DNA of 14,861 nt from NCBI GenBank assembly GCA_002343715.1, contig DDSA01000025.1:1373-16233 (forward strand). Reading direction: 5' to 3'. Below, in pieces: positions 1 to 8,175 of the stretch; within the stretch, counting starts at the first letter, position 1, and each line of letters starts with the position of its first letter. Source of the DNA: Phycisphaerales bacterium UBA2402. Its GTDB lineage: Bacteria; Planctomycetota; Phycisphaerae; Phycisphaerales; UBA1924. The translations under genes and the position numbers were made by a program. Under the pieces are notes generated by a model, which saw only the letters and a list, made by a program, of their open reading frames with translations, was not told where the DNA came from and made no database searches.

Positions 1-1
1 C

Positions 2-250
2 TACCACATGCAGATCATGGAGGGGGACGTGATCCGCACCATCCGCGACCACGCCGACGCGATCGGGCACTACCACACCGCGGGCGTGCCGGGCCGCCAC
101 GAGATCGATGGGACGCAGGAACTGAACTATCGCGCCATCTGCGAAGCGATCGTGGAGAAGGGGTTCACCGGGTACCTGGGGCAGGAGTTCATCCCCACGC
201 GCGACCCGATGACAAGCCTGCGCGAGGCGGTAGTGGTGTGCGACGTGTAG
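2..250 (+). CDS. hyi: Hydroxypyruvate isomerase, C-terminal part (5' end outside window)
   Basis: Only the last 82 residues are present; the reading frame is already open at the left edge (Tyr-His before the first visible Met), so the start lies outside the window. The visible part matches the C-terminal end of the hydroxypyruvate isomerase group of TIM-barrel sugar isomerases: [13 protein letters not shown], then [19 protein letters not shown], then [13 protein letters not shown]. The Glu in GQEF is likely the conserved catalytic or metal-binding acid of this fold. The family interconverts hydroxypyruvate and tartronate semialdehyde in the cytosol as part of glyoxylate metabolism. The gene ends with TAG 60 bases before sthA on the same strand, so co-transcription is possible. 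A related TIM-barrel isomerase of another substrate (OtnI-like) is the main alternative. Confidence 0.82.
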   Translation, partial: YHMQIMEGDVIRTIRDHADAIGHYHTAGVPGRHEIDGTQELNYRAICEAIVEKGFTGYLGQEFIPTRDPMTSLREAVVVCDV

Positions 251-310
251 TTCAATCCATCCCCGAGCGGGGGCAGACCGTATCGGTACGCCGCGTGTAG
301 GATTGCGCCC

Positions 311-1729
311 ATGCGTCAGTTCGACCTCTGCGTCATCGGTTCAGGTCCCGCGGGTCAGAAAGCGGCGATCCAGGCCGCGAAACTCGGCAAGAGCGTCGCC
401 GTAATCGAGGCCCGCGCGGCGGTGGGCGGCTCGGCGGTGAACACCGGCACGATCCCCAGCAAGGCGCTGCGCGAGGCGATCCTGAACCTGGGCGGATGCC
501 CTTCGCTGGCGCCCACCACGGCGGACTTCATGGCGGCGGCGAAGAAAGCCACGCTGGCGAACCTGTGGGATACGTGCGGGCGGGTGATCCGGGAAGAAGT
601 CGAGATGGTCCGTTCCCACTTCGCCCGCAACGGCGTGGCGGTGCTGACAGGCCGTGGGCGGTTCAAGGATGCGCACACCGTGGAGGTCTGCGGCGAGCAC
701 ACGATCGAGGCTGTGGGCGCGGCGAACATCGTCATCGCCGTGGGGACGCACCCGACGCGCCCCGCGAGCGTCCCCTTCGACGAGGCCGACATCATCACGT
801 CCGATGAACTGGTGCGGCTCAAATCCATCCCGCACTCGATGATCGTCGTGGGCGGCGGGGTGATCGGCACCGAGTACGCCTCGATGCTCGCGGCCCTGGG
901 CGTGAAGGTCACGCTGGTCGAGGGGCGCCAGCGGCTGCTGGACTTCGTGGACACCGAGGTCATCGAGGCCCTTCAGTACCACCTGCGGCAGCGGGGCGTC
1001 ACGCTGCGGATGGGGGAGAAGGTCGTGAGCATCAAACAGGTCGAACCCCCGCCGGGAGCGCGCAGCGACAACAAGGTGATGGCCGAGGCGCTGCTGGAGA
1101 GCGGCAAAACCCTTCGGGCCGATTGCCTGCTCTACTGCATCGGCAGGCAGGGGGCCACCGACGGGCTGAACCTGGAGGCCGCGGGGCTCTCGGCGGATGA
1201 TCGAGGCCGGATCAAGGTCAACGAGCATTTCCAGACGCAGACGCCGAACATCTACGCCGTGGGGGACGTGATCGGATTCCCCGCGCTGGCGAGCACGGGC
1301 ATGGAGCAGGGCCGCGTCGCGGCGTGCCACATGTTCGGCGAACGCTGCGACATGATCGAGGACCTGCTGCCCTACGGCATCTACGCGATCCCCGAAATTT
1401 CAATGGTCGGATGGACGGAGGAACGGTTGACGAAAGAGGGCATCCCCTACGAGGCGGGCATCGCGCAGTATAAGGAGATCGCCCGCGGTCAACTGCTCGG
1501 GGACGACATCGGCATGCTCAAGATGCTGATCCACGAGGAGAGCCACGCCGTGCTGGGCGTCCATATCATCGGCACCCACGCGACGGAGTTGGTTCACATC
1601 GGCCAGGCTGCCATCGCCTTCAAGGCCACCGCCGAGTACTTCGTGAACACCGTTTTCAACTATCCCACGCTCGCCGAGTGCTACAAGGTCGCGGCCCTCA
1701 ACGGGCTGAACAAGTTGCGGCACGTCTGA
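311..1729 (+). CDS. sthA: Soluble pyridine nucleotide transhydrogenase (Si-specific NAD(P)+ transhydrogenase)
   Basis: A 472-residue FAD flavoprotein of the pyridine nucleotide-disulfide oxidoreductase fold. It has an N-terminal FAD Rossmann motif (GSGPAG, residues 10-15), a second dinucleotide site for NAD(P) (GGGVIG, 181-186), the FAD-binding AVGD (316-319) and a C-terminal dimerisation domain (about 345-465). At 39-49 the sequence is GGSAVNTGTIP: the two redox cysteines of dihydrolipoamide dehydrogenase and glutathione reductase are replaced by Ala and Thr. The C-terminal His-containing HPT motif of those enzymes is replaced by NYPTLAE (450-456), followed by AALNGLNKL, as in SthA. This family transfers hydride between NADPH and NAD+ in the cytosol and balances the two pools. 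The ATG is preceded by AGGA eight bases upstream, which supports this start. The length is usual for SthA (about 465). Confidence 0.92.
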   Translation: MRQFDLCVIGSGPAGQKAAIQAAKLGKSVAVIEARAAVGGSAVNTGTIPSKALREAILNLGGCPSLAPTTADFMAAAKKATLANLWDTCGRVIREEVEMVRSHFARNGVAVLTGRGRFKDAHTVEVCGEHTIEAVGAANIVIAVGTHPTRPASVPFDEADIITSDELVRLKSIPHSMIVVGGGVIGTEYASMLAALGVKVTLVEGRQRLLDFVDTEVIEALQYHLRQRGVTLRMGEKVVSIKQVEPPPGARSDNKVMAEALLESGKTLRADCLLYCIGRQGATDGLNLEAAGLSADDRGRIKVNEHFQTQTPNIYAVGDVIGFPALASTGMEQGRVAACHMFGERCDMIEDLLPYGIYAIPEISMVGWTEERLTKEGIPYEAGIAQYKEIARGQLLGDDIGMLKMLIHEESHAVLGVHIIGTHATELVHIGQAAIAFKATAEYFVNTVFNYPTLAECYKVAALNGLNKLRHV

Positions 1730-1765
1730 GCCACGCCGCGGCGCGTGCCACGCGGGTCACTGCCC

Positions 1766-4138
1766 ATGAACCTGAACGACCAGCCGAGCCTTCCGGACCC
1801 TCCGCGACAACGCGAGGCGCTCCGCCGGTGGGAAAGGCCGTTGCCGTTGGTTCACGCGCTGGCCTGGTTCTTCGGTGTGGGTGTGCTCTACTGGGCGGTC
1901 TCGGTGCTGGGGCTGATGTTCACCGGCCTGGGCGCGGAAGTCTCGGTCTTCTGGCCCGGCGCGGGGCTGGCGTTGGGGCTGATGGTGATCTCGCCGAAAC
2001 GGGCCCGCCCGATCATCGCGGCGGCGATTCTGGTCTCGAACCTCAACGCCAATCTCGGCGTGGGTCGCGGCGCGGAGGTCAGCATCGGGTTCGCCGCCGT
2101 GAACGGGCTGATGCCATGGATCGCGGCGTGGCTGCTGAATCGGCGTGAGAGCAAGCGCTTTGATCTTCGCGAGCCCGCGGATCTGTTTCGGCTGTTTGCG
2201 TGGGGCGCGGTGGCGTCGTGCGGACTCGGGGCGGTGCTCGCGGCGACCTGGCTGACCATGCTGACGGATATCGGTGCATGGTGGGCGATCGTTCGGGCAT
2301 GGTGGTCCGCCGATGCGCTGGGCTTGTTGCTGGTGGCGCCGGTGGTGATCGGGTGGCGTGACCCGGCGTGGGCGTTTCGACCGATTCCGTGGCGTGCCTG
2401 CGAGGGGATCGCGTTGCTCGTGACGGCGGTCGTACTAAGCCTTATGGTGTTTTACGGGTGGTTCGGGCCGGTGCCGGCGTTTCTGGGTATGTCCGCTTCG
2501 GTCTTCCCGGCGCTGCTGTGGTCGGCGCTGCGTTTCGGTGTCCCGGGTGCCGGCATTCTGACCATGCTGACCGCCGGAGTTGCGGTGGCGGGAACGCGAG
2601 CGGGGTACGGCCCGTTTATCCGTGCCGGTGCGAGCGGGGCCGATCAGGTGACGGCGGCGCAGGGAACCATCGCCATCTTCGGGATCGCGGCGCAGGTGAC
2701 GGCGACGGCGATCAGAGCATGGCGTGAGCGGGCCGCGGCGCTGCGTCAGGAGCGGCGCAACTGGGACAGCGCCTTCGACCGAACGCCCGCGGGGTTCGCG
2801 ATCATCCTGCCGAGCGGCAGGTTCGGGCGCGTGAACGAAGCCCTCGCCGGGATGGTGGGGCGAGACGTGGAGTCGCTGAGGGGGCTGGAGGCGGTGATGG
2901 TGCTGCACCCCGAGGATCAGGATCGGTTCATCTCTGATCTGGAGGGCATTGTGCGCGGGAATGACACGGCGCCCCAGCGACTGGTGAGATGCCCGCGGCG
3001 TGCGCCGGGCGATATGGCCTACGTGCTCCTGCACTTGACTGGAGTACGCAACGACGCGGGGTGTCTGGTGCACTGCTTTGCGCAGTTCATCGACGTGACG
3101 CGCGAACACCGGGTCGAGGCGGCGCTGCGCGAGAGCGAGAAGCGGCTGAAACTCGCCCTGGGCAACGCGGGGCACGGCATGTGGGACTGGGACATCACCA
3201 GCGGGTCGTGCATCCTCGATGACGGGTGGCAGGTGATCCACGGGCACGAGCCGGGGACGATGGCCCCGTCGGTGGCGACGTGGGAGGAGACGATCCACCC
3301 CGAGGACCGTCCCCGCGTGTACGAGGTCTTGCAGCGGCACCTGTCCGATGACTCCTGCGCCTACGACATCGACTATCGAGCGAGACGGGCCGACGGCACG
3401 TACGTGTGGGTGAACACGCGCGGGAAGGTGCAGTCACGCGACCCCTCCGGCCGGGCACTGCGGATGATGGGCACGATCCACGACATCAGCGGACGAAAAG
3501 CGGCGGAGGAGCGGCTTCGTCAGACCATCCGCGACAAGGAGGTTCTGCTCCGCGAGATCCACCACCGGGTGAAGAACAATCTCGCGGCGGTCTCGGGGCT
3601 GCTGTTGCTGCGGTCGAACCAGACCGCCGACCCCGAACTGAAAGCGGCGTTCATGGAGAGTCGTGACCGGGTGCGGGCCATCGGGCTGGTGCACGATACG
3701 CTGCACCGCTCGGACCACCTGGACCGCGTGGACTTGTCCTCGTACCTGAGGTCGCTGGCGACGCAGGTGGCGGGCACCATGGCCGACGCCACATTGCGCA
3801 TCGAAGTCGAGGTGCGAGCCGAACCGATCGTGATCGACACCCAGACCGCGGTGCCCTGCGGCCTGATCGTGAATGAGTTGATCACGAACTGCTACAAGCA
3901 CGCGTTCCACGATAGAACCGAAGGCCGCATCGACATCTCCGCGGCGGTCGAGGGATCGGAGTGTGTCATTGTGGTGCGCGATAACGGGGTGGGCGGCAGG
4001 CTGCCCGAAGACGAATCGGGCACGCTGGGGCTGCGTCTCATGCGGTCCCTGGCATCGCAGCTCGGTGGGTACGTGCGGTTCACGGCCTCGACGGATGGTT
4101 TCGAGGGCCGGCTGGTCTTTGCGCACAAATCGGAGTGA
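1766..4138 (+). CDS. MASE1-PAS-PAS-HisKA_2 sensor histidine kinase
   Basis: A membrane sensor kinase of 790 residues from ATG 1766; an in-frame GTG at 1745 would add seven residues, and neither start has a clear ribosome-binding site. Residues of about 25-315 form a multi-pass MASE1-like membrane domain (FWPGAGLALGLM and ADALGLLLVAPVVIGW are typical). PAS 1 spans about 335-445. PAS 2 spans about 455-580 and ends in a PAC-like stretch (GTIHDISGRKAAEE). The HisKA_2 dimerisation segment EIHHRVKNN follows, with the likely phospho-accepting His at about 599. The ATPase domain carries an N box (NELITNCYKHAF, about 703-714) and DNGVG (about 740-744). The family autophosphorylates and passes phosphate to a response regulator; none is encoded here, so the partner and the signal are unknown. 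It lies 36 bases after sthA on the same strand and ends seven bases from the facing end of recG. Confidence 0.9.
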   Translation: MNLNDQPSLPDPPRQREALRRWERPLPLVHALAWFFGVGVLYWAVSVLGLMFTGLGAEVSVFWPGAGLALGLMVISPKRARPIIAAAILVSNLNANLGVGRGAEVSIGFAAVNGLMPWIAAWLLNRRESKRFDLREPADLFRLFAWGAVASCGLGAVLAATWLTMLTDIGAWWAIVRAWWSADALGLLLVAPVVIGWRDPAWAFRPIPWRACEGIALLVTAVVLSLMVFYGWFGPVPAFLGMSASVFPALLWSALRFGVPGAGILTMLTAGVAVAGTRAGYGPFIRAGASGADQVTAAQGTIAIFGIAAQVTATAIRAWRERAAALRQERRNWDSAFDRTPAGFAIILPSGRFGRVNEALAGMVGRDVESLRGLEAVMVLHPEDQDRFISDLEGIVRGNDTAPQRLVRCPRRAPGDMAYVLLHLTGVRNDAGCLVHCFAQFIDVTREHRVEAALRESEKRLKLALGNAGHGMWDWDITSGSCILDDGWQVIHGHEPGTMAPSVATWEETIHPEDRPRVYEVLQRHLSDDSCAYDIDYRARRADGTYVWVNTRGKVQSRDPSGRALRMMGTIHDISGRKAAEERLRQTIRDKEVLLREIHHRVKNNLAAVSGLLLLRSNQTADPELKAAFMESRDRVRAIGLVHDTLHRSDHLDRVDLSSYLRSLATQVAGTMADATLRIEVEVRAEPIVIDTQTAVPCGLIVNELITNCYKHAFHDRTEGRIDISAAVEGSECVIVVRDNGVGGRLPEDESGTLGLRLMRSLASQLGGYVRFTASTDGFEGRLVFAHKSE

Positions 4139-4145
4139 GCACCGG

Positions 4146-6272
4146 TCAACCGACATCGGCCAGGCCCAGGTGCTCGCCGAAGGCCTTGAGCGTGCGCCGG
4201 AGAAGGAGTTGCTCTTCCGGCCGGTCGAGGCGCGGGGATCGGGCGATCCACGCGGCGGCATCGCGCCGGGCCATGCCCAGCAACTCGCGGTCGCGTGTCA
4301 GGTCGGCGACCTTGAAAGGCGGCAGGCCGCTCTGACGCGATCCGAAGACTTCCCCGGGGCCGCGAATTTCGAGGTCCTTCTCGGCCAGTTCAAAGCCGTC
4401 GGTGGTTCTGGCGATGGCCTTGAGACGCTCGCGGGCTTCGTCGGTTGCAGGATCGGCGATGAGATAACACAGAGAGTCGGCCGCGCCGCGTCCGACCCGG
4501 CCGCGGAGTTGGTGGAGTTGAGCGAGGCCGAAACGGTCGGCCTGCTCGACGACCATCACGGCGGCGTTGGGGACATCGACCCCGACCTCGATGACGGTCG
4601 TGGCGACCAGCACATCGATCTCTCGCCGGCGGAAACGGTCCATGACGTTCTCGCGCGAGGCGCGGGAGAGTTGGCCGTGCATCACGCCGATGCGGCGTCC
4701 CGGAAGGTCGATGCGCTGGAGTTCATCGGCGACGGTGCGCACATCGCGCAGGGGCGGGGCGTCCTTGGGTTCGCAAGCACCGGAGAGGTCGGGCAGCGGG
4801 CCGGAGGCGTCGATGGCCGGGACAACCACAAAGGCCTGCTGTCCCAGATTGATGCGTGCGTTCACTTCGTCGTAGACCTGAGCGCGTTTCTCGCTCGTGA
4901 GCGTCAATGTCTTGATCGGCCTCCGACCCGGCGGCAACCCGGTGACCGTCGAGATATCCAGGTCGCCGAAGAGCGTGATGGCGAGGGTGCGGGGGATGGG
5001 GGTGGCGGTCATCACGAGCACGTGGGGCGTGCTCCTGTCATCGCTGGCCTTCTCGCGCAGCCCGGCACGCTGCACGACGCCGAAGCGGTGCTGCTCGTCG
5101 ATGATGGCGACGGCCAGGTCCTTGAACTTCACGCTCTCGGTGAGCAGCGCGTGCGTGCCGATGAGGATGTCCACGTCGCCCGCGGCGAGCCGCGCGAGCA
5201 TGTCGGCCCGCTCATCGCGCGGCGTGGCGCCGGTCAGCAGTTCAACCCGGACGCGGGACCCTTCGAGCATCCTGCCGATGGAGGCGAAATGCTGCTCGGC
5301 GAGGATCTCCGTGGGGGCCATGAGGCTGGCCTGGAGGTCGCTGGCCACCGCCATCAGCATGGCGTACAGAGCGACCACGGTCTTGCCCGAGCCGACATCA
5401 CCTTGCAGGAGTCGGTTGGCGGGGGTCTCGCGGGAGAGATCGGCCGCGATCTCCCTGACCGCGGCATCCTGTCCCGGGGTGAGGGTGAAGGGGAGGCGGT
5501 CCCGGATGTGCCGGTCGATGGCGGTGTTCCACTTGAGCGCTGGGGCGCGGAGGGTGTCGCGCAGATGGGCTCGCTTCATGTGAACCCCGAGTTGGAGCAT
5601 CAGCAGTTCGTCGTAGGCGAGGCGTCGGCGTGAGACCAGAACCTCGCCCTCATCGGCGGCGAAGTGCTGCATCCGGTAGGCTTCGCGCAGTTCGGGCAGG
5701 TGGCGCTCGCGCCGGAAAGCCTCGGGCAGATGATCCTCGATCAGCGGGAAGGCGGGGGCCGCGGCGGCACGGATCGCGGCGGCGATCTGCCCGCTCTTGA
5801 ACTCCTCGGTCGCGGGGTAGACGGCCCGCATGTGCTCGTCCTGCTCCGGGGGTTCCTCTTCACCGGGGCGCAGCACTTCCCACTTGGGGTTGGCCATCTG
5901 CAGGCCACCGCCGCGGAGTTTGGTCTTTCCCTGCACGCGCAGGCGCACGCCGGGGAGGATGCGCTCGCGGAGGAAGAGCATGTTGAACCAGACGAGGTCG
6001 AGACGTCCGGTGCCGTCGTGGAGTACGGCTTCGATGCGGGGGCGTCCGGCGCGGACGATGCGCGTCGCGGTGATCTGGCCCCGGGCGGAGGCGTTCTGAT
6101 CGGGGGCGAGATCCGCGATGGGAGCCTCCGCCTCGATCCGCTCGTGACGCAGCGGGAGATAGGCAACCAGTCGCCCGAGGTTGGTGATGTTGAGGGAACG
6201 CAAGCCTCCGGCCTGGCGCGGCGAAAGGCCGGGGAGAGACTCGACGGGTGTGGTGAGTTGAACAGGTGTCAC
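4146..6272 (-). CDS. recG: ATP-dependent DNA helicase RecG
   Basis: A 708-residue superfamily 2 helicase that remodels stalled forks and Holliday junctions. Domains in order: N-terminal wedge/OB region (about 1-160, beginning TPVESLPGLSP), helicase core with Walker A GDVGSGKT (291-298), DEQH Walker B (392-395), motif III MTATPIPRT (422-430), motif VI QLRGRVGRG (588-596), and a C-terminal RecG signature EIRGPGEVFGSRQSGL (about 635-650). The length is normal, though the N terminus is shorter than some homologues that carry an extra helical extension. The start is GTG; no upstream in-frame start is available and there is no Shine-Dalgarno site (the 5' flank is pyrimidine-rich). It lies 144 bases downstream of ubiX on the same strand and converges on the histidine kinase gene with a seven-base gap. 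Confidence 0.96.
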   Translation of the reverse strand: MTPVQLTTPVESLPGLSPRQAGGLRSLNITNLGRLVAYLPLRHERIEAEAPIADLAPDQNASARGQITATRIVRAGRPRIEAVLHDGTGRLDLVWFNMLFLRERILPGVRLRVQGKTKLRGGGLQMANPKWEVLRPGEEEPPEQDEHMRAVYPATEEFKSGQIAAAIRAAAAPAFPLIEDHLPEAFRRERHLPELREAYRMQHFAADEGEVLVSRRRLAYDELLMLQLGVHMKRAHLRDTLRAPALKWNTAIDRHIRDRLPFTLTPGQDAAVREIAADLSRETPANRLLQGDVGSGKTVVALYAMLMAVASDLQASLMAPTEILAEQHFASIGRMLEGSRVRVELLTGATPRDERADMLARLAAGDVDILIGTHALLTESVKFKDLAVAIIDEQHRFGVVQRAGLREKASDDRSTPHVLVMTATPIPRTLAITLFGDLDISTVTGLPPGRRPIKTLTLTSEKRAQVYDEVNARINLGQQAFVVVPAIDASGPLPDLSGACEPKDAPPLRDVRTVADELQRIDLPGRRIGVMHGQLSRASRENVMDRFRRREIDVLVATTVIEVGVDVPNAAVMVVEQADRFGLAQLHQLRGRVGRGAADSLCYLIADPATDEARERLKAIARTTDGFELAEKDLEIRGPGEVFGSRQSGLPPFKVADLTRDRELLGMARRDAAAWIARSPRLDRPEEQLLLRRTLKAFGEHLGLADVG

Positions 6273-6416
6273 AGAGAAGGGAGGGACACGATGACGGGCC
6301 GCACGACAAGCGGGGAAGATGATACCGACGGCCCCGCGCTGGGTCCGACATCATCTCTCGGACTCTGCGCGTGTGCGGTGACCCGCAGGGGTGTGGCGAT
6401 ACGCATGTCGGTGAGA

Positions 6417-7025
6417 TCAACCCTCCACGCCCCAGCGCGTCTTGAGGTCGTGCTGCACCCGCAGGAGGTCGAGGACTTTGCCGACCGTGAAATCGACGAT
6501 GTCCTCCACGCGGCGCGGGTGAAGGTAGAAGCCTGGGTTGGGCGAGCAGATCGTGGCCCCCGCCAGGGCCAGGAGCCTCATGCTCTCGATGTCGATCAGT
6601 GAGAGGGGCATCTCCCGGTGGCAGACGATCAGGGGCCGTCGCTCCTTGAGCGTGACCATGGCGGCGCGGCACAGGAGGTTGCTCCCGCTGCCGTGGGCCA
6701 TCTGGCCCAGCGAGGCGGAGGAGCAGGGGAGGATCACCATGCCCTCGTGCAGAAAACTGCCGGACGCGATCACCGCGCCGACGTCCTTGTCGGGGTGAAC
6801 CAGCAACCGCCCGGGGCAGTCGGCGGCGAGTTCCGGGCAGAGTTCGGCGAGGGAGAGTGTCTTGATGCCGCTCTCTTCGAGCAGCAGCCGCTTGCCGTAC
6901 TCGCTGACGACCAGGTGGACCTCGTGCCCCATTCCGAGAAGAAGGTGGAGCAGCCTGACGGAATACGCCGCGCCGGATGCACCGGAGATGCCGACGACGA
7001 AGATGCGGCGGTGTGAGTTGTTCAT
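6417..7025 (-). CDS. ubiX: UbiX-family flavin prenyltransferase
   Basis: A 202-residue protein of the flavoprotein fold. The N-terminal FVVGISGASGAAYSVRLL segment (about 9-26) is the nucleotide/phosphate-binding start typical of UbiX/Pad1. Later segments also match: LVVSEYGKRLL, the GMVILPCSSASLGQMAHG loop, LKERRPLIVCHREMPLS, the NPGFYLHP segment and a final DIVDFTVGKVLDLL. UbiX joins a dimethylallyl group to FMN to make prenylated FMN, the cofactor of UbiD-type decarboxylases in ubiquinone, menaquinone (futalosine route) or aromatic acid metabolism. No ubiD is visible in this window. The gene starts with ATG, lacks an evident ribosome-binding site, and is divergent from the tRNA gene. The fit to the family is strong; the downstream pathway cannot be told. 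Confidence 0.93.
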   Translation of the reverse strand: MNNSHRRIFVVGISGASGAAYSVRLLHLLLGMGHEVHLVVSEYGKRLLLEESGIKTLSLAELCPELAADCPGRLLVHPDKDVGAVIASGSFLHEGMVILPCSSASLGQMAHGSGSNLLCRAAMVTLKERRPLIVCHREMPLSLIDIESMRLLALAGATICSPNPGFYLHPRRVEDIVDFTVGKVLDLLRVQHDLKTRWGVEG

Positions 7026-7126
7026 GCGGTGGATTCGCGTTCGAGCATCGTAGGGATTCGTTTGGTTTTGGAGCGGACGACTCCGGGCTGTGGGGGCTGT
7101 AGGGGGACGCGGGGGATCATGCCGCC

Positions 7127-7155
7127 TTGAACCTCGCGGCGTTGTTCCCTATACT
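7127..7155 (+). promoter_or_regulatory. Sigma70-type promoter for tRNA-Ala
   Basis: TTGAAC (7127-7132) and TATACT (7150-7155) are separated by exactly 17 bases and lie in a locally AT-richer patch. The expected start, near 7162, leaves a 5' leader of about 45 bases before the tRNA. The position fits a stable-RNA promoter. The match is read by eye. Confidence 0.75.
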
Positions 7156-7207
7156 TTCCCCCACGCGATGCGGGCAAGCATGCCAGCATCCGACAAAGTG
7201 GACCCAC

Positions 7208-7282
7208 GGGGGCGTAGCTCAGTTTTGGTAGAGCGCATCCATGGCATGGATGAGGTCGAGAGTTCGAGTCTCTTCGCCTCCA
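7208..7282 (+). tRNA. tRNA-Ala (anticodon GGC)
   Basis: A full cloverleaf can be folded by hand. The acceptor stem GGGGGCG pairs with CGCCTCC and contains a G3-U70 wobble, the hallmark of alanyl-tRNA synthetase recognition. The D arm is GCTC/GAGC with loop AGTTTTGGTA. The anticodon stem is CATCC/GGATG with loop ATGGCAT, giving anticodon GGC (reads GCC and GCU). The variable loop is AGGTC. The T arm is GAGAG/CTCTT with loop TTCGAGT. The discriminator base is A at 7282. The following bases are CTT, so CCA is not encoded and must be added after transcription. It is flanked by its own promoter and terminator. Confidence 0.97.
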
Positions 7283-7290
7283 CTTGAACG

Positions 7291-7328
7291 ACAACAACCC
7301 CGGCCCCGCGCCGGGGTTGGTTGTTTTT
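7291..7328 (+). terminator. Intrinsic terminator after tRNA-Ala
   Basis: Inverted repeat 7291-7304 (ACAACAACCCCGGC) pairs with 7310-7324 to give a 14-bp stem with one bulged G and a five-base loop (CCCGC). It ends in a run of five T at 7324-7328. It begins eight bases after the tRNA and would stop transcription of that unit. Confidence 0.87.
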
Positions 7329-7358
7329 GGACTCCTCGCGACGGTACCCTGACAAGGC

Positions 7359-8153
7359 ATGAAGACTGAACAGACTTTGTCGGGGCGGATCGGCGTGGTG
7401 ACGGGCGCGACGGCGGGGATCGGTCTGGCGATCGCGCAGGAACTGGTGATGGCCGGGGCGTCGGTCGTTGTCAACGGGCGTCGTGAGGCGAAACTGCGCG
7501 AGGTGCTGTCGGAACTCGGTGAACGCGCCCACGGCGTGGCGGGTGATGCGGCGGATGAAACGGTGATCACCCGGATGCTCGATGAAGCCCGGGCACGGTT
7601 CGGAGGAGGCACGCGAGAGGCCGACCTGGTGGTGGTCAACGCCGGGCGCGGGCTGGCGGGGTCGGTGGTGACCAGCGACACGAGCCAGTGGGAGGAGATG
7701 ATCCGGACAAACCTGCTCGGCGCGGCCCGCTTGATCCGTGCCGCGGCGGTGCGGATGCTGGAAATGGGCATGGGACGCGATGGGCCTTCGGTCTTCGAGA
7801 CGGGGCCGCGGGACATCGTGGTGATCGGGTCGAACGTCGGGCGGCATATCTCACCCTTTTCATCGATGTACGGCTCGACCAAGTTCGCCGCGAACTCGCT
7901 GGCGGAAGCGGCACGGCGGGAGTTGGGTCCGCGGGGCATCCGCGTGTCGCTCATCGAGCCGGGGTTCGTCGAGAGCGAGTTCCAGGGCGTGGCCGGGTAC
8001 GAGGCGGCGTGGTTCGAGGGGGTGAAGGAGCGGATCGGGCCGACGCTCCAGCCGCCGGATGTGGCACGGACACTCGCCTTCATCGTGGCACAACCACCGT
8101 CGGTTCACGTGTGCGATGTACTGATCCGCCCCACGCGCCAGGACTATCCGTAG
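7359..8153 (+). CDS. SDR-family NAD(P)-dependent oxidoreductase
   Basis: A 264-residue classical short-chain dehydrogenase/reductase. It has the cofactor motif TGATAGIG (15-22), an NAG motif (94-96), the structural Asn in RTN (118) and the catalytic triad Ser158, Tyr171 and Lys175 in the usual spacing (YGSTK). An Arg pair follows the second strand (NGRREAKL), which often goes with NADP(H) preference. The C-terminal part (LIEPGFVESEFQ, then VCDVLIRPTRQDYP) resembles the YdfG-like subgroup that reduces 3-hydroxy acids or similar small carbonyls. The substrate cannot be read from the sequence. The ATG lies 30 bases after the tRNA terminator with no well-placed ribosome-binding site. The gene converges on flhA with a 22-base gap. 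Confidence 0.92.
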   Translation: MKTEQTLSGRIGVVTGATAGIGLAIAQELVMAGASVVVNGRREAKLREVLSELGERAHGVAGDAADETVITRMLDEARARFGGGTREADLVVVNAGRGLAGSVVTSDTSQWEEMIRTNLLGAARLIRAAAVRMLEMGMGRDGPSVFETGPRDIVVIGSNVGRHISPFSSMYGSTKFAANSLAEAARRELGPRGIRVSLIEPGFVESEFQGVAGYEAAWFEGVKERIGPTLQPPDVARTLAFIVAQPPSVHVCDVLIRPTRQDYP

Positions 8154-8175
8154 GCGGCCACGATGGGCGTGCTGG

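Noticed and set aside
250..310. Hairpin and promoter signals between hyi and sthA
   Set aside because: The CCCCG-AG-CGGGG stem has too small a loop and no T run, and TAGGAT near 298-303 is better explained as a ribosome-binding site for sthA.
3963..5633. A 556-codon open frame on the + strand opposite recG
   Set aside because: It overlaps the end of the histidine kinase in another frame and runs antisense to recG motifs; there is no domain signal.
6319..6324. A possible recG -10 box (TATCAT on the - strand)
   Set aside because: No acceptable -35 box lies 16-18 bases upstream, so the single hexamer is not enough.
6377..6390. A small hairpin in the ubiX-recG gap (TGCGG/CCGCA, loop GTCA on the - strand)
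   Set aside because: The stem is only five pairs and no T run follows, so it is not supported as a terminator.
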